A stretch of DNA of 64,000 nucleotides from Pseudomonas asiatica (GTDB lineage Bacteria; Pseudomonadota; Gammaproteobacteria; Pseudomonadales; Pseudomonadaceae). The translations under genes and the position numbers were made by a program. Under the pieces are notes generated by a model. The model saw only the letters and a program-made list of their open reading frames with translations. It was not told the DNA's origin and did not search any database. Shown here in pieces: positions 19,041 through 27,669 of the stretch. Where the stretch lies: positions 5,296,501 through 5,360,500 of the forward strand of contig NZ_CP157874.1 in the NCBI RefSeq assembly GCF_040214835.1, in the 5' to 3' direction. Within the stretch, counting starts at the first letter, position 1; each line of letters begins with the position of its first letter.

Positions 19041-20459
19041 TTATCGCTCCACTAGACTTTCATTCATATGCCGCTGCAGCGGGCTCAGGAAATAACTTAT
19101 AACTTTCCGCCTATCTACAATTACTTCCGCACGCACAGACATTCCCGCTGTCAACGGCATATCCTTTTCCCCTATGCGCAACGTTTCCTTACCCAATTGG
19201 ACCCGAGCGCTATAGACCAAGCCCCGCCGCTCGTCCTCAATGGCGTCATGTGAAATGCTCTGAACTACACCAGGCACAACCCCGTACTTGGTAAACGTGA
19301 ACGTCTCGACTTTCACTTCCACCGGCTGCCCCGGATACACAAAGCCGATATCCTTGTTCTCGACTTTCACTTCCACTTCCACCGGCTGGCCCGTTGGCAC
19401 AATGACCATCAATGTCTGCGCGGGCGTAACCACACCACCTTGGGTATGGATGGCCAGTTGCTGGACGGTACCGTCAACGGGTGATGTCAGAACCTTGAGG
19501 CGATGGCGCTGCTCGGCCTTGTTCAATTCTTGTTCAAGGGTTGCAATGCGCCGCTGCGCATCACCGTGAAGATCGAGCATGGCTCTGCGCAGCTGGGCAA
19601 TGGCACCGCTTCGACGGTGCTGAGCAGCAAGCCGTGCAGCGTTCAACTCGTCGATGCGTGAGCGCTGGAGTGCCAGTTCGCGCTCTTGCTCCAGGCGGGC
19701 CTGTTCCTTTTCCAGGTAGGTGTGCTTGGCCACGGCCGATTCACTGAACAAAAGCTTGTAATCCGCCGTCAGTTGGCGGGTGATAACCAGCAGTTGCCGG
19801 AGCGCGTCAGCCCGGCCTTGGGCAGAACGGATTTCGGCAGCGCGTTGACCGATTTCGGCATCAGCCTGTTCCAACGTGGCCTGAAGCTCGAGGTACTGCC
19901 CTTCCAGCCAGCGTTGCGCGCTTGCCTGCTGCGCGGCCGTGGCCTGCGGTATCAGTGGTGCCAGGGAAGCAGGCGCGTCATCGCCGTCCAGCGCACTCAG
20001 CAGTGTGCTGGCTCGTGCCTGGTCGATCCGCGCCGCCAGCAGTTCGCTGCCCAAGCGCTTTACATCGGCCTCGGTCAACTGCCCTTCCAGCTCGACCAAC
20101 GCATCGCCTTTGCGCACTGTCTGGCCATCGACGACGTGGATCGCCTGCACAACCGCGACCTCGCTGGCCTGGATCAGCTTGCTCCTGCCGCTGGGTACGA
20201 TCTTGCCCTCGGCACTGGCAACGACGTCGATCTCACCGATACAAGCCCAGACAAGTGCCAGCCCGATGAACGTCAGCAGGCTCCACTGCAGGTAGCGCGG
20301 CAAGGGATGTACTGGTGTTTCCTGCAGGGACAGTGCCGCTGGTAAAAAGGCCAGCTCATCCGGCTCATGGATGGGGCCATCCATGCGTCGGCGCTGTCGC
20401 CAGGCCCCTCGCCACGCTTCCCGATAGCGCTCGAAAAGCTCCTTGAAGGCCGTGCTCAT
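19041..20459 (-). CDS. HlyD-family type I secretion periplasmic adaptor
   Basis: 472 residues with one N-terminal TM segment (residues ~60-78, LQWSLLTFIGLALVWACIG), a biotinyl-lipoyl-like region (SAEGKIVPSGRSKLIQ, VVDGQTVRKGDALVEL), long coiled-coil arms (~120-330, rich in Glu/Gln/Arg) and the HlyD C-terminal barrel (TSPVDGTVQQLAIHTQGGVV, VEVKVENKDIGFVYPGQPVEVK). It bridges the inner-membrane ABC exporter and TolC. Its start overlaps the transporter stop as ATGA. It precedes the small membrane protein, the relic, the 267-residue protein and the exoprotein on the same strand, making one probable transcription unit. Confidence 0.95.
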   Translation of the reverse strand: MSTAFKELFERYREAWRGAWRQRRRMDGPIHEPDELAFLPAALSLQETPVHPLPRYLQWSLLTFIGLALVWACIGEIDVVASAEGKIVPSGRSKLIQASEVAVVQAIHVVDGQTVRKGDALVELEGQLTEADVKRLGSELLAARIDQARASTLLSALDGDDAPASLAPLIPQATAAQQASAQRWLEGQYLELQATLEQADAEIGQRAAEIRSAQGRADALRQLLVITRQLTADYKLLFSESAVAKHTYLEKEQARLEQERELALQRSRIDELNAARLAAQHRRSGAIAQLRRAMLDLHGDAQRRIATLEQELNKAEQRHRLKVLTSPVDGTVQQLAIHTQGGVVTPAQTLMVIVPTGQPVEVEVKVENKDIGFVYPGQPVEVKVETFTFTKYGVVPGVVQSISHDAIEDERRGLVYSARVQLGKETLRIGEKDMPLTAGMSVRAEVIVDRRKVISYFLSPLQRHMNESLVER

Positions 20460-22606
20460 ACGGCAGCCCCAAGTTGCAGCCGATACAGATAGGCGTAGGT
20501 GCCTTGTGGCTTGCCCACCAACTCGTCATGAGGCCCTTGCTCGATGATCTGCCCGCGCTCCATGACCACGATACGGTCGGCGTGACGTACAGCCGAAAGC
20601 CGGTGGGCAATTATGATCACCGTGCGCTGCGCGCAGATCCGCGCCATGTTCTGCTGGATGATCCGTTCGGACTCATAGTCCAGCGCACTGGTGGCCTCGT
20701 CGAAAATCAGGATGCGTGGGTTGCCGAACAGCGCCCGGGCGATGGCAATGCGCTGTCGCTGGCCACCTGACAGGCTGGCACCGTGCTCGCCGACCAAGGT
20801 TTCATAGCCATCCGGCAATTCGAGGATGAACTCGTGGGCCCCCGCCAGCGTCGCTGCGGCGATGACCTCTTCAAGCGGTGCCGCCGGGTTGCCAAGGGCG
20901 ATGTTCTCGCGCACGGTGCGCCGAAAAAGCACGTTCTCCTGCAGCACCACACCGATCTGCCGACGCAGTGAAGCCACATCGGCTACCGCCAAGTCGGCAC
21001 CGTCGAGCAATACCCGCCCCCGCTCGGGTGAGTACAACCTCTGGATCAGGCGTGTCAGCGTGCTCTTGCCTGACCCCGAGCGACCTACAATGCCAACCAC
21101 TTCTCCGGCAGCAATCTTCAGGCTGACATCGCGCACGACTTCGCCCCCGTCCGGCCGGTAGCGAAAACACACACGATCGAGCTCGATCTGCCCGACTAGT
21201 GCTGGCAGCACCGTACCCTTGCCCTGGTTGACCTCGGTACGGGTGTTGAGAATGTCGCCCAGGCGTTGAATCGATACGCCTGTCTGCTGGAAGCTGGTCC
21301 AGAGTTGAGCCAGCCGGATAATGGGTTGCGAGACGCGCCCTGCCAGCATGTTGAAGGCGATCAGTTCGCCCACCGTGAGTTCGCCGTCGATGACCAGGCG
21401 AGCCCCCAGCCACAACGTGGCGACCGTGACCAGCTTGCCGATCAGGCCTACGCTCTCATTCGCGAGGTTGGAAAGGTTCTGGGTCTTGAAGCTGGCCGAT
21501 ACATAAGCAGCCAACTGATTGTTCCAGCGCCGGGTAATCTGCGGTTCCACGGCCATCGACTTCAGCGTATCGATGCCGTTCACCGCCTCCACCAGAAATG
21601 CTTGATTCTCGGCGCCGCGCTGGAAACTCTGATCGATCCGCGCCCGCAACAGTGGGGTAACGACCAAGGATACGAGAAAATATAAAGGCAATGAGCCGAC
21701 GACCACCAACGTCAACCAGCCGCTATAAAGGAACATGACAGCGATGAAGACCACCGTGAACACTACATCCAGCAACAGCGTGACACTGTTGTTGGTCAGG
21801 AAACTTCTGATGTTCTCCAGTTCTCGTACTCGGGCAACCGAGTCACCGACTCGCCTGGCCTGAAAGTAGGCGGCGGGAAGATCGATCAAGTGCCTGAACA
21901 GTCTTGCACCTAGTTCGACATCAATCCTTGACGCTGTATGAGCTGCCACATAAGTACGCAAACCACTCAGCAATGTTTCAAATAGAACCACGACCAACAA
22001 GCCCAGGGCGATAACATCCAGTGTGGTCAACCCACGATGCACCAGTACTTTGTCCATTACCACCTGGAAGAACAGAGGTGTCAGCAACGCCAATATCTGA
22101 ATGACCAAGGAGACAACAAGCACTTCGCCAAATAGCCGCCTGTACTTCACCACGGCCGGAATGAACCAGGTCAGATCGAAACGCGACAGCCCATGCGGCA
22201 ACTGGGCATCGGAGCGAACCAGAATGAGTTCTCCCGACCAGCGCATGGCAAGTTCTGCCAAGGTCAGCGCTTGTGGTGCACGGGAACCTGGGGCTTGCAC
22301 CAGAACCTGCTCACCTTCCGCGCGAGCAATGATGAAATACTCACCACGCGTATCCACGGCTATGGCAGGCAATGGCGCATGCTTAAGCCGATTCGGATCG
22401 ATGCTGCGATGCTTGGCCTTGAGACCTAGTTGCTGAAATGCCCGGAGTATTGCGCCAGTCGAGAATCGCTCACCCGCTGGTGCATGGTCGTGCTGCAACT
22501 GCTCGGCAGAGACGGCTATATCATGATAACGCGCCAGCGTGATCAGACAGACCAGCCCACTTTCAATAGCGCTGGTATTACACCCATAAGACAAATCAGG
22601 CACCAC
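20456..22606 (-). CDS. Type I secretion ABC transporter/ATPase with degenerate C39 domain
   Basis: 716 residues, HlyB-like. The N-terminal ~130 residues form a C39 peptidase-like domain. At the position of the catalytic Cys the sequence reads ESGLVCL where peptidases have ECGxxCL, so proteolysis is not expected, as in RTX exporters. TM segments follow (~150-430, e.g. VSLVIQILALLTPLFFQVVMDKVLVHRGL). The ATPase domain has Walker A GRSGSGKST, signature LSGGQRQRIAIARAL, Walker B ILIFDEATSALD and the H-loop IIAHRLS. The start is GTG 22606 with GAGGTGGC ahead of it. It is first in the operon that ends with the exoprotein. Confidence 0.95.
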   Translation of the reverse strand: MVPDLSYGCNTSAIESGLVCLITLARYHDIAVSAEQLQHDHAPAGERFSTGAILRAFQQLGLKAKHRSIDPNRLKHAPLPAIAVDTRGEYFIIARAEGEQVLVQAPGSRAPQALTLAELAMRWSGELILVRSDAQLPHGLSRFDLTWFIPAVVKYRRLFGEVLVVSLVIQILALLTPLFFQVVMDKVLVHRGLTTLDVIALGLLVVVLFETLLSGLRTYVAAHTASRIDVELGARLFRHLIDLPAAYFQARRVGDSVARVRELENIRSFLTNNSVTLLLDVVFTVVFIAVMFLYSGWLTLVVVGSLPLYFLVSLVVTPLLRARIDQSFQRGAENQAFLVEAVNGIDTLKSMAVEPQITRRWNNQLAAYVSASFKTQNLSNLANESVGLIGKLVTVATLWLGARLVIDGELTVGELIAFNMLAGRVSQPIIRLAQLWTSFQQTGVSIQRLGDILNTRTEVNQGKGTVLPALVGQIELDRVCFRYRPDGGEVVRDVSLKIAAGEVVGIVGRSGSGKSTLTRLIQRLYSPERGRVLLDGADLAVADVASLRRQIGVVLQENVLFRRTVRENIALGNPAAPLEEVIAAATLAGAHEFILELPDGYETLVGEHGASLSGGQRQRIAIARALFGNPRILIFDEATSALDYESERIIQQNMARICAQRTVIIIAHRLSAVRHADRIVVMERGQIIEQGPHDELVGKPQGTYAYLYRLQLGAAV

Positions 22607-22654
22607 GCCACCTCATATAAAAACTGAACATGAGGCGATACTAGCCTGAAGCAA

Positions 22655-22780
22655 TAGGACAAGCGTCCTACAAGGCTCCGACAGATGCGTGGGACACTTC
22701 TGACTTTAAAGCAATATTCGTAGGAAATTTCCTATCGACAATAGATTCAATGTAGGACGTTATACCTAGCGTCGTAGGAA
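22655..22780. promoter_or_regulatory. Cluster of TAGGAA/TAGGAC half-sites upstream of the type I operon
   Basis: In the 235-bp spacer between waaA and the ABC transporter, the half-site TAGGA(A/C) recurs: TAGGAC-AAGC-GTCCTA at 22655-22670, the perfect palindrome TAGGAAATTTCCTA at 22721-22734, TAGGAC at 22753-22758 and TAGGAA at 22775-22780. The palindrome resembles sites of NarL/FixJ-type response regulators such as BvgA heptads (TTTCCTA) and RcsB boxes. It is a candidate operator region for the secretion operon. Confidence 0.5.
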
Positions 22781-22841
22781 AGAATGACTAAAATTAATCA
22801 TATCCACTCTAGAATGGGCATTTGAGTGGATATGTCGGTAA

Positions 22842-24113
22842 TCAACGGATCAAGGCACCCAGCCCATCGAGCAACCGCTGCAAAGCCCCTTGATTGGCCC
22901 GCATTACCGCCCTGCCCGCCTCGCCCATGCGCTGCGCGTCCTGCGGCAACTCGACCAGCCGCCGCACCGCTTCGGCCAGCCCGTCGGCATCGTCCACCTG
23001 CTGCAACGCCCCCGCCTCTCGCAGCATCGCGCTGATTTCGAGGAAGTTGAACACATGCGGCCCCATCAGTACCGGCAAGGCCAGCGCCGCGGGCTCCAGC
23101 GGGTTGTGCCCGCCGGTCGCCACCAGGCTGCCACCGACGAAGGCAATGTCGGCCAGGGCATAGAGGAACAGCAGTTCGCCCATGGTATCGCCGAGCAATA
23201 CGCGAGTCTGCGCATCAACCGGCGTGCCGGCAGAGCGCCGCACGGTGGTGAACTGTTCGCTGCACAGCGTATGCACCGCTGCGAATCGCTCGGGGTGGCG
23301 CGGCACCAGGATCAGCAGGGCATCGCCATGCACCTGCAACAACTGCCGATGTGCCTGCAGGATCAATGCATCTTCACCTTCGTGGGTGCTGGCGGCGATC
23401 CACACCGGGCGCTGTTCGGCCCCCCACTGTTCACGCAATGCCTTGGCACGCGGCAACAGTTGCTCATCGATCTTCAGGTCGAACTTGATCGAACCGGTGA
23501 CCTGCACGCACTCCGGACGCGCGCCCAGGTCACGAAAACGCTGGGCCTCGGTTTCGGTCTGCACGGCAATCAGGCTCATCTCGGCCAGCATCGGCCGGGT
23601 CAGCCTGGCAAAGCGCCCATAGCCACGGGCCGAGCGCTCAGACAAGCGTGCGTTGGCCAGCGCTACTGGAATGCCGCGCTTCGCACACTGGTGAATGTGG
23701 TTGGGCCACAGCTCGGTTTCCATGATGATGCCCAGCTTCGGCTGCACATGGTCGAGAAAGCGCCCTGCCGCCCAAGGCAGGTCGTAGGGCAGGTAGCAAT
23801 GCTGCACGCGAGGTTCGTCGGCGAACATGGCGCGAATACGCTCTGAACCGGTGGGGGTCATGCAGGTAAGCGTGATTGGCAATTCCGGGTAGGCCTTGAG
23901 CAAGGCGCGCACCATCGGTGCCGCCGCAATGCTCTCGCCCACCGATACCGCGTGTACCCAGATGCCGCCCCGGCGCATGGCCGGCAGCCTGAAAGCAAAG
24001 CGCTCGCCGATGCGTTGGCCATAGGCCGGCGCCTTGCGCGCGCGCAGGTAAAGGCGCAGCGCAACCAGCGGCAGGCCCAGGTGAAACAACAAGGTATAGA
24101 GAGTTCTGTTCAT
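22842..24113 (-). CDS. waaA: 3-deoxy-D-manno-octulosonic acid transferase
   Basis: 423 residues from ATG 24113 (MNRTLYTLLFHLGLPLVALR); the longer frame runs into the LysR gene and is not used. WaaA/KdtA adds Kdo residues to lipid IVA at the cytoplasmic face of the inner membrane. Family signatures are GGIWVHAVSVGE near the N-terminus, TCMTPTGSERI, YLPYDLPWAAGRFLDHVQP, IIMETELWPN, IAASTHEGED and FVGGSLVATGGHNPLEPAA in the GT-B donor-binding half. It has an N-terminal membrane anchor. Genes for later LPS steps follow at 28.8-42 kb. Confidence 0.96.
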   Translation of the reverse strand: MNRTLYTLLFHLGLPLVALRLYLRARKAPAYGQRIGERFAFRLPAMRRGGIWVHAVSVGESIAAAPMVRALLKAYPELPITLTCMTPTGSERIRAMFADEPRVQHCYLPYDLPWAAGRFLDHVQPKLGIIMETELWPNHIHQCAKRGIPVALANARLSERSARGYGRFARLTRPMLAEMSLIAVQTETEAQRFRDLGARPECVQVTGSIKFDLKIDEQLLPRAKALREQWGAEQRPVWIAASTHEGEDALILQAHRQLLQVHGDALLILVPRHPERFAAVHTLCSEQFTTVRRSAGTPVDAQTRVLLGDTMGELLFLYALADIAFVGGSLVATGGHNPLEPAALALPVLMGPHVFNFLEISAMLREAGALQQVDDADGLAEAVRRLVELPQDAQRMGEAGRAVMRANQGALQRLLDGLGALIR

Positions 24114-24124
24114 GGCCGCGGAGT

Positions 24125-25015
24125 TTACCCGATCGCGCGCAGGTGCACCGCAAAGCGCTCGGCCAGCCACTGCGCGGCAGGCCCCAGTGGCTCGTCGCGG
24201 CGCCAGGCCAGTTCCACCACCAAGGCCGGTGGCCGCCACTCGCTGTCCAGTTCGACCATGTGCGCCTGGTAGGTCGGATACTGCACCACGTGCCGCGGCA
24301 GCCAGGCCCAGCCCAGGCCGCGCATCAGCAGTTCGGCCATGGCGTAGAAGCTGTCGGCGCGCCACACCTGCGGGCTGATCGCCTCGCCGCCGGGATAGCC
24401 GCTTTGCTGCGGGGCAATCAGCAATTGTCGGTGACGCGCCAATTGCTGCCGGGTAACCCGGCCTTCGCCGGCAAGCGGGTGACCGACCGCGCACACCGTG
24501 ACCATTTCCACACTGCCCAGGGCGCGCCGCTCCAGCGAGGCCGGGATGCTCTCGTGGTGGAAGAACAGGCCAAGATCAGCGCGCCGCTCCACCAGCTTGC
24601 GCGCCACGTCGCCCTGGGCACCGCTGGCCAGCTGCACCTCCAGGAATGGGTAGCGGCTGGCCAGCTCGTCGAGGCTGTCGATGACCGGCTGGTAGGGCAT
24701 GGCTTCGTCCTGGGCGACCCGCAACAAGGCCTCCTGCCCGCGCATCAGCGCCAACGCACGGCCATCCAGACGCTCGCACTGGCGCAACAGTTCGCGGGCA
24801 TCTTCCAGCAGGGCGCTGCCGTTCTCGGTCAGCTTGGGTTGTCGGCCACTGCTGCGCTCGAACAAGGTGACCCCCAGGTCGGTTTCGAGCAGGGCGATCG
24901 CGCTGCTGATCGCCGACTGGGCCTTGCGCTGTTCGCGGGCCACGGCAGAGAACGAGCGCAGTTCCGCAACGCGCAGGAAGGTACGCAACTGTTCAAGGTT
25001 CCACTGCTCGGCCAT
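24125..25015 (-). CDS. LysR-family transcriptional regulator
   Basis: 296 residues. The N-terminal winged helix-turn-helix is clear (NLEQLRTFLRVAELRSFSAVA, then AQSAISSAIALLETDLGVTLFER, residues ~6-55), followed by the LysR substrate-binding domain (from ~90). It is transcribed divergently from the SMR transporter gene, with an 87-bp gap, the usual arrangement for a LysR regulator and its target. An inverted repeat right before its start is a candidate binding site. The ligand is unknown. Confidence 0.93.
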   Translation of the reverse strand: MAEQWNLEQLRTFLRVAELRSFSAVAREQRKAQSAISSAIALLETDLGVTLFERSSGRQPKLTENGSALLEDARELLRQCERLDGRALALMRGQEALLRVAQDEAMPYQPVIDSLDELASRYPFLEVQLASGAQGDVARKLVERRADLGLFFHHESIPASLERRALGSVEMVTVCAVGHPLAGEGRVTRQQLARHRQLLIAPQQSGYPGGEAISPQVWRADSFYAMAELLMRGLGWAWLPRHVVQYPTYQAHMVELDSEWRPPALVVELAWRRDEPLGPAAQWLAERFAVHLRAIG

Positions 25016-25018
25016 CGA

Positions 25019-25039
25019 CCTATCTCCAATAGTGATAGG
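25019..25039. promoter_or_regulatory. Candidate LysR operator
   Basis: CCTATC and GATAGG form a 6-bp inverted repeat with a 9-bp centre in the gap between the LysR gene and the SMR gene, four bases upstream of the LysR start. LysR proteins often bind such dyads and repress their own gene. Confidence 0.45.
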
Positions 25040-25102
25040 TAATGACTTTACCCCATCCAGGTTACGTCTAGAATGCCCGACCAGTTACCGGAGGATCCCG
25101 CC

Positions 25103-25435
25103 ATGAATGCCTACACCTACCTCGCGATCGCCATCTGCGCCGAAGTCATCGCCACCGCTTCCATGAAAGCGGTGAAAGGCTTGAGCACGCCCTTGCCGTT
25201 GCTGCTGATGGTGGTTGGCTATGGCATTGCGTTCTGGATGCTGACCCTGGTGGTTCGCAGCATTCCGGTGGGGATCGCCTATGCCATCTGGTCGGGGCTG
25301 GGGATTGTACTGATCAGTGTGGCGGCGCTGGTGATCTATGGGCAGAAGCTGGATGTGCCAGCGATGCTGGGGATGGCCATGATCGTGGGTGGGGTGGTGG
25401 TGATTCAGCTGTTTTCGAAGACTGCTGGGCATTGA
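25103..25435 (+). CDS. Small multidrug resistance (EmrE-like) transporter
   Basis: 110 residues, the typical SMR length, with four TM helices. Hallmarks are the membrane-embedded Glu in IAICAEVIATASMKAVKGL (Glu14 equivalent), SIPVGIAYAIWSGLGIVLIS and a final hydrophobic helix (MIVGGVVVIQLF). It is a proton-coupled dual-topology exporter of cationic drugs or guanidinium-type compounds. Start ATG 25103 has GGAGGA upstream; the longer frame is dismissed. Probable target of the divergent LysR regulator. Confidence 0.94.
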   Translation: MNAYTYLAIAICAEVIATASMKAVKGLSTPLPLLLMVVGYGIAFWMLTLVVRSIPVGIAYAIWSGLGIVLISVAALVIYGQKLDVPAMLGMAMIVGGVVVIQLFSKTAGH

Positions 25436-25454
25436 TGTTTGCCTGATGGATTTT

Positions 25455-25565
25455 GGGGCCGCTTCGCGGCCCTATCGCGACACAAGGCCGCACCTACAGG
25501 GACCGAGGCATACGCGGGGCCTGTAGGAGCGGCCTTGTGTCGCGATAGGGCTGCGCAGCAGCCCC
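25455..25565. repeat. REP pair, outward-facing orientation
   Basis: Two REP units: GGGGCCGCTTCGCGGCCC..CCTACA, then after ~25 bases TGTAGGAGCGGCC..GGCTGCGCAGCAGCCCC. The order of the two units is reversed compared with 3982-4096. Located between the SMR gene and the FAD oxidoreductase. Confidence 0.92.
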
Positions 25566-25634
25566 AGGATCGCAAAGCCCACATCGGCCCGACCCTGTAT
25601 ACTTGCCAGCTGTCCCAGTCTTCGAGGTACCGCC

Positions 25635-26810
25635 ATGCCATCCGCCATTTCCACTGACGTGCTGATCGTCGGCGCCGGGGTCGCAGGCCTCTGGCTCAAT
25701 GCCCGCCTGCGCCGGCTGGGCTACTCGACAGTACTGGTGGAACGCGCCAGCCTTGGCGGCGAGCAGACCATCAAGTCCCAGGGCATCATCCATGGCGGCA
25801 CCAAGTACGCCCTGCACGGTGCCCTGACCGGCGCCTCGGAAGCCATCGCCGACATGCCGCGACGCTGGCGCGAAGCGCTGAGCGGCAGCGGCGAGCTGGA
25901 CCTGACCCGCACCCACCTGCTGTCCGACGCCCACTATCTGTGGTCACCAGGCACCCTGGCCGGCAACCTCACCAGCTTCTTCGCCAGCAAGGCCGTGCGC
26001 GGCCGGGTCGACCAGGTGAAGGGCGAGCAACTGCCGCCGGCGCTGCAGGACCGCGCCTTCAAGGGCAAGGTCTATCGCCTGGCCGAACTGGTCATCGACG
26101 TACCCAGCCTGCTGGCCAACCTGGCCGAACTGGCAGGCGACAGCCTGCTGGCCGGTGAGCGCATCGAGCCACTGCGCGAGGGAGACGACCTGGTCGGCCT
26201 GCGCGTCGACGAGCGCGACATCCGCGCCCAGCGCATCGTGCTCAGCGCCGGCGCCGGCACCGAAGAGCTGCTGCATGCCCTGGGCCTGAACCAGCCAGCC
26301 ATGCAGACACGCCCGCTACATATGGTGATGGCCAAGGGTGCCAACCTGAAACCGCTTTACGCCCATTGCCTGGGTGGCGGGCCAAAGCCACGGGTGACGG
26401 TTACCACCCACCCCGCCGCCGATGGCCAGTGGGTCTGGTACCTGGGCGGCGACCTGGCCGAAGCCGAAGGCGTTGCCCGCGAGCCGGCTGCGCAAATCGC
26501 CGCGGCACAGAAAGAGATCGCCAGCCTGCTGCCATGGGTCGACCAGAGCCAGGTGCGCTGGGCCACCCTGCGGGTCAACCGTGCGGAACCGGCGCAATCG
26601 GGCTTGGTACGCCCGGACAACGCCTTCCTCGCCGACCAGCAACGCCTGCTGGTCGGCTGGCCGACAAAGCTGGCCCTGGCACCGGACTTCAGCGACCGGG
26701 TCATCAGCCACCTGGAGCGCGACGGTATCCGCCCACAGGCACAGGCCGACCTGGCCGACCTGCCACGCCCACCGCTGGGCGTACCGGCCTGGGAGCAACT
26801 GCTGCCATGA
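25635..26810 (+). CDS. FAD-dependent oxidoreductase (DadA/glycine-oxidase fold)
   Basis: 391 residues. The N-terminal dinucleotide-binding motif is VLIVGAGVAGLWLNARLRRLGYSTVLVER (GxGxxG at ~14-19). A conserved GGEQTIKSQGIIHGGTKYAL loop follows, as in DAO-type flavoenzymes, and RIVLSAGAGTEELL marks the second FAD contact. It is soluble and probably cytosolic. Its stop overlaps the next gene's start as ATGA, so it is co-translated with an aldo/keto reductase. The substrate is not deducible; an amine, 2-hydroxyacid or similar is typical of the fold. Confidence 0.85.
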   Translation: MPSAISTDVLIVGAGVAGLWLNARLRRLGYSTVLVERASLGGEQTIKSQGIIHGGTKYALHGALTGASEAIADMPRRWREALSGSGELDLTRTHLLSDAHYLWSPGTLAGNLTSFFASKAVRGRVDQVKGEQLPPALQDRAFKGKVYRLAELVIDVPSLLANLAELAGDSLLAGERIEPLREGDDLVGLRVDERDIRAQRIVLSAGAGTEELLHALGLNQPAMQTRPLHMVMAKGANLKPLYAHCLGGGPKPRVTVTTHPAADGQWVWYLGGDLAEAEGVAREPAAQIAAAQKEIASLLPWVDQSQVRWATLRVNRAEPAQSGLVRPDNAFLADQQRLLVGWPTKLALAPDFSDRVISHLERDGIRPQAQADLADLPRPPLGVPAWEQLLP

Positions 26811-27619
26811 GCCTGCCGACCCTGCACGACTTCCATCGCCCCTTGGGCAGCACCGGTTTCAAGGTTTCGCCGCTTGGCCTGGGCACGGTCAAGCTGGGCC
26901 GCGACCAGGGCGTGAAGTACCCCACCGGCTTCACCATCCCCGGCGATGACGAAGCCCGCCTGCTGCTGGCCCAGGCCCGCGAGCTGGGCATCAACCTGAT
27001 CGACACCGCCCCGGCCTACGGCCGCAGCGAAGAGCGCCTGGGCCCGCTGCTGCGCGGCCAGCGCGATGAATGGGTGATCGTCAGCAAGGTTGGCGAAGAA
27101 TTCGACAATGGCCAATCGCACTTCGATTTCAGCGCCGCCCACACCCGCCGCTCGGTGGAGCGCAGCCTGCGGCGCCTGGAAACCGACCGCATCGAGCTGG
27201 TGCTGGTGCATTCCGACGGCAACGACCTGGCGATCCTGGAACAGCAGGAGGTCTACCAGACCCTTGCCGAGCTCAAGCAGGATGGCAAGATCCTCGGCTT
27301 CGGCCTGTCCGGCAAGACCGTGGCCGGCGGCCTGAAGGCGCTGGAGCAAGGCGACTGCGCCATGGTCACCTACAACCTCAACGAACAGGCAGAACGCCCG
27401 GTGCTGGACTACGCTGCCGAACACGGCAAGGCCATCCTGGTGAAGAAGGCCCTGGCCAGCGGGCATATCTGCCTGGCCCCCGGTGTTGACCCGGTGCAGG
27501 CCAGCTTCGAGCTGCTGTTCGCACACCCCGGCGTCAGCAGTGCTATCGTCGGCACCATCAATCCGTTGCACCTGGCCCACAACGTGGCCACCGTCGCCCG
27601 TATCCTGGGCCAGCATTGA
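26807..27619 (+). CDS. Aldo/keto reductase
   Basis: 270 residues from ATG 26807, which overlaps the preceding stop. AKR features are the N-terminal LGSTGFKVSPLGLGTVKLG strand, the catalytic Asp/Tyr region NLIDTAPAYGRSEERLG (D and Y), IELVLVHSDGND with the catalytic His, and the C-terminal SSAIVGTINPLHLAHNV cofactor-binding loop. NAD(P)H-dependent reduction of a carbonyl is expected. The lysine normally following (ViVSKvGe, here IVSKVGEEFD) is present. Coupling to the FAD oxidoreductase suggests a shared small pathway. Confidence 0.92.
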   Translation: MSLPTLHDFHRPLGSTGFKVSPLGLGTVKLGRDQGVKYPTGFTIPGDDEARLLLAQARELGINLIDTAPAYGRSEERLGPLLRGQRDEWVIVSKVGEEFDNGQSHFDFSAAHTRRSVERSLRRLETDRIELVLVHSDGNDLAILEQQEVYQTLAELKQDGKILGFGLSGKTVAGGLKALEQGDCAMVTYNLNEQAERPVLDYAAEHGKAILVKKALASGHICLAPGVDPVQASFELLFAHPGVSSAIVGTINPLHLAHNVATVARILGQH

Positions 27620-27669
27620 GTTGCCCCAGGCCCGCGGGCCTGGACTGACCCGACGCAAGGAGGAGCCTC

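Noticed and set aside
24114..24494. N-terminal extension of waaA
   Set aside because: Would overlap the LysR gene; the WaaA family begins at MNRTLYTLLFHLG.
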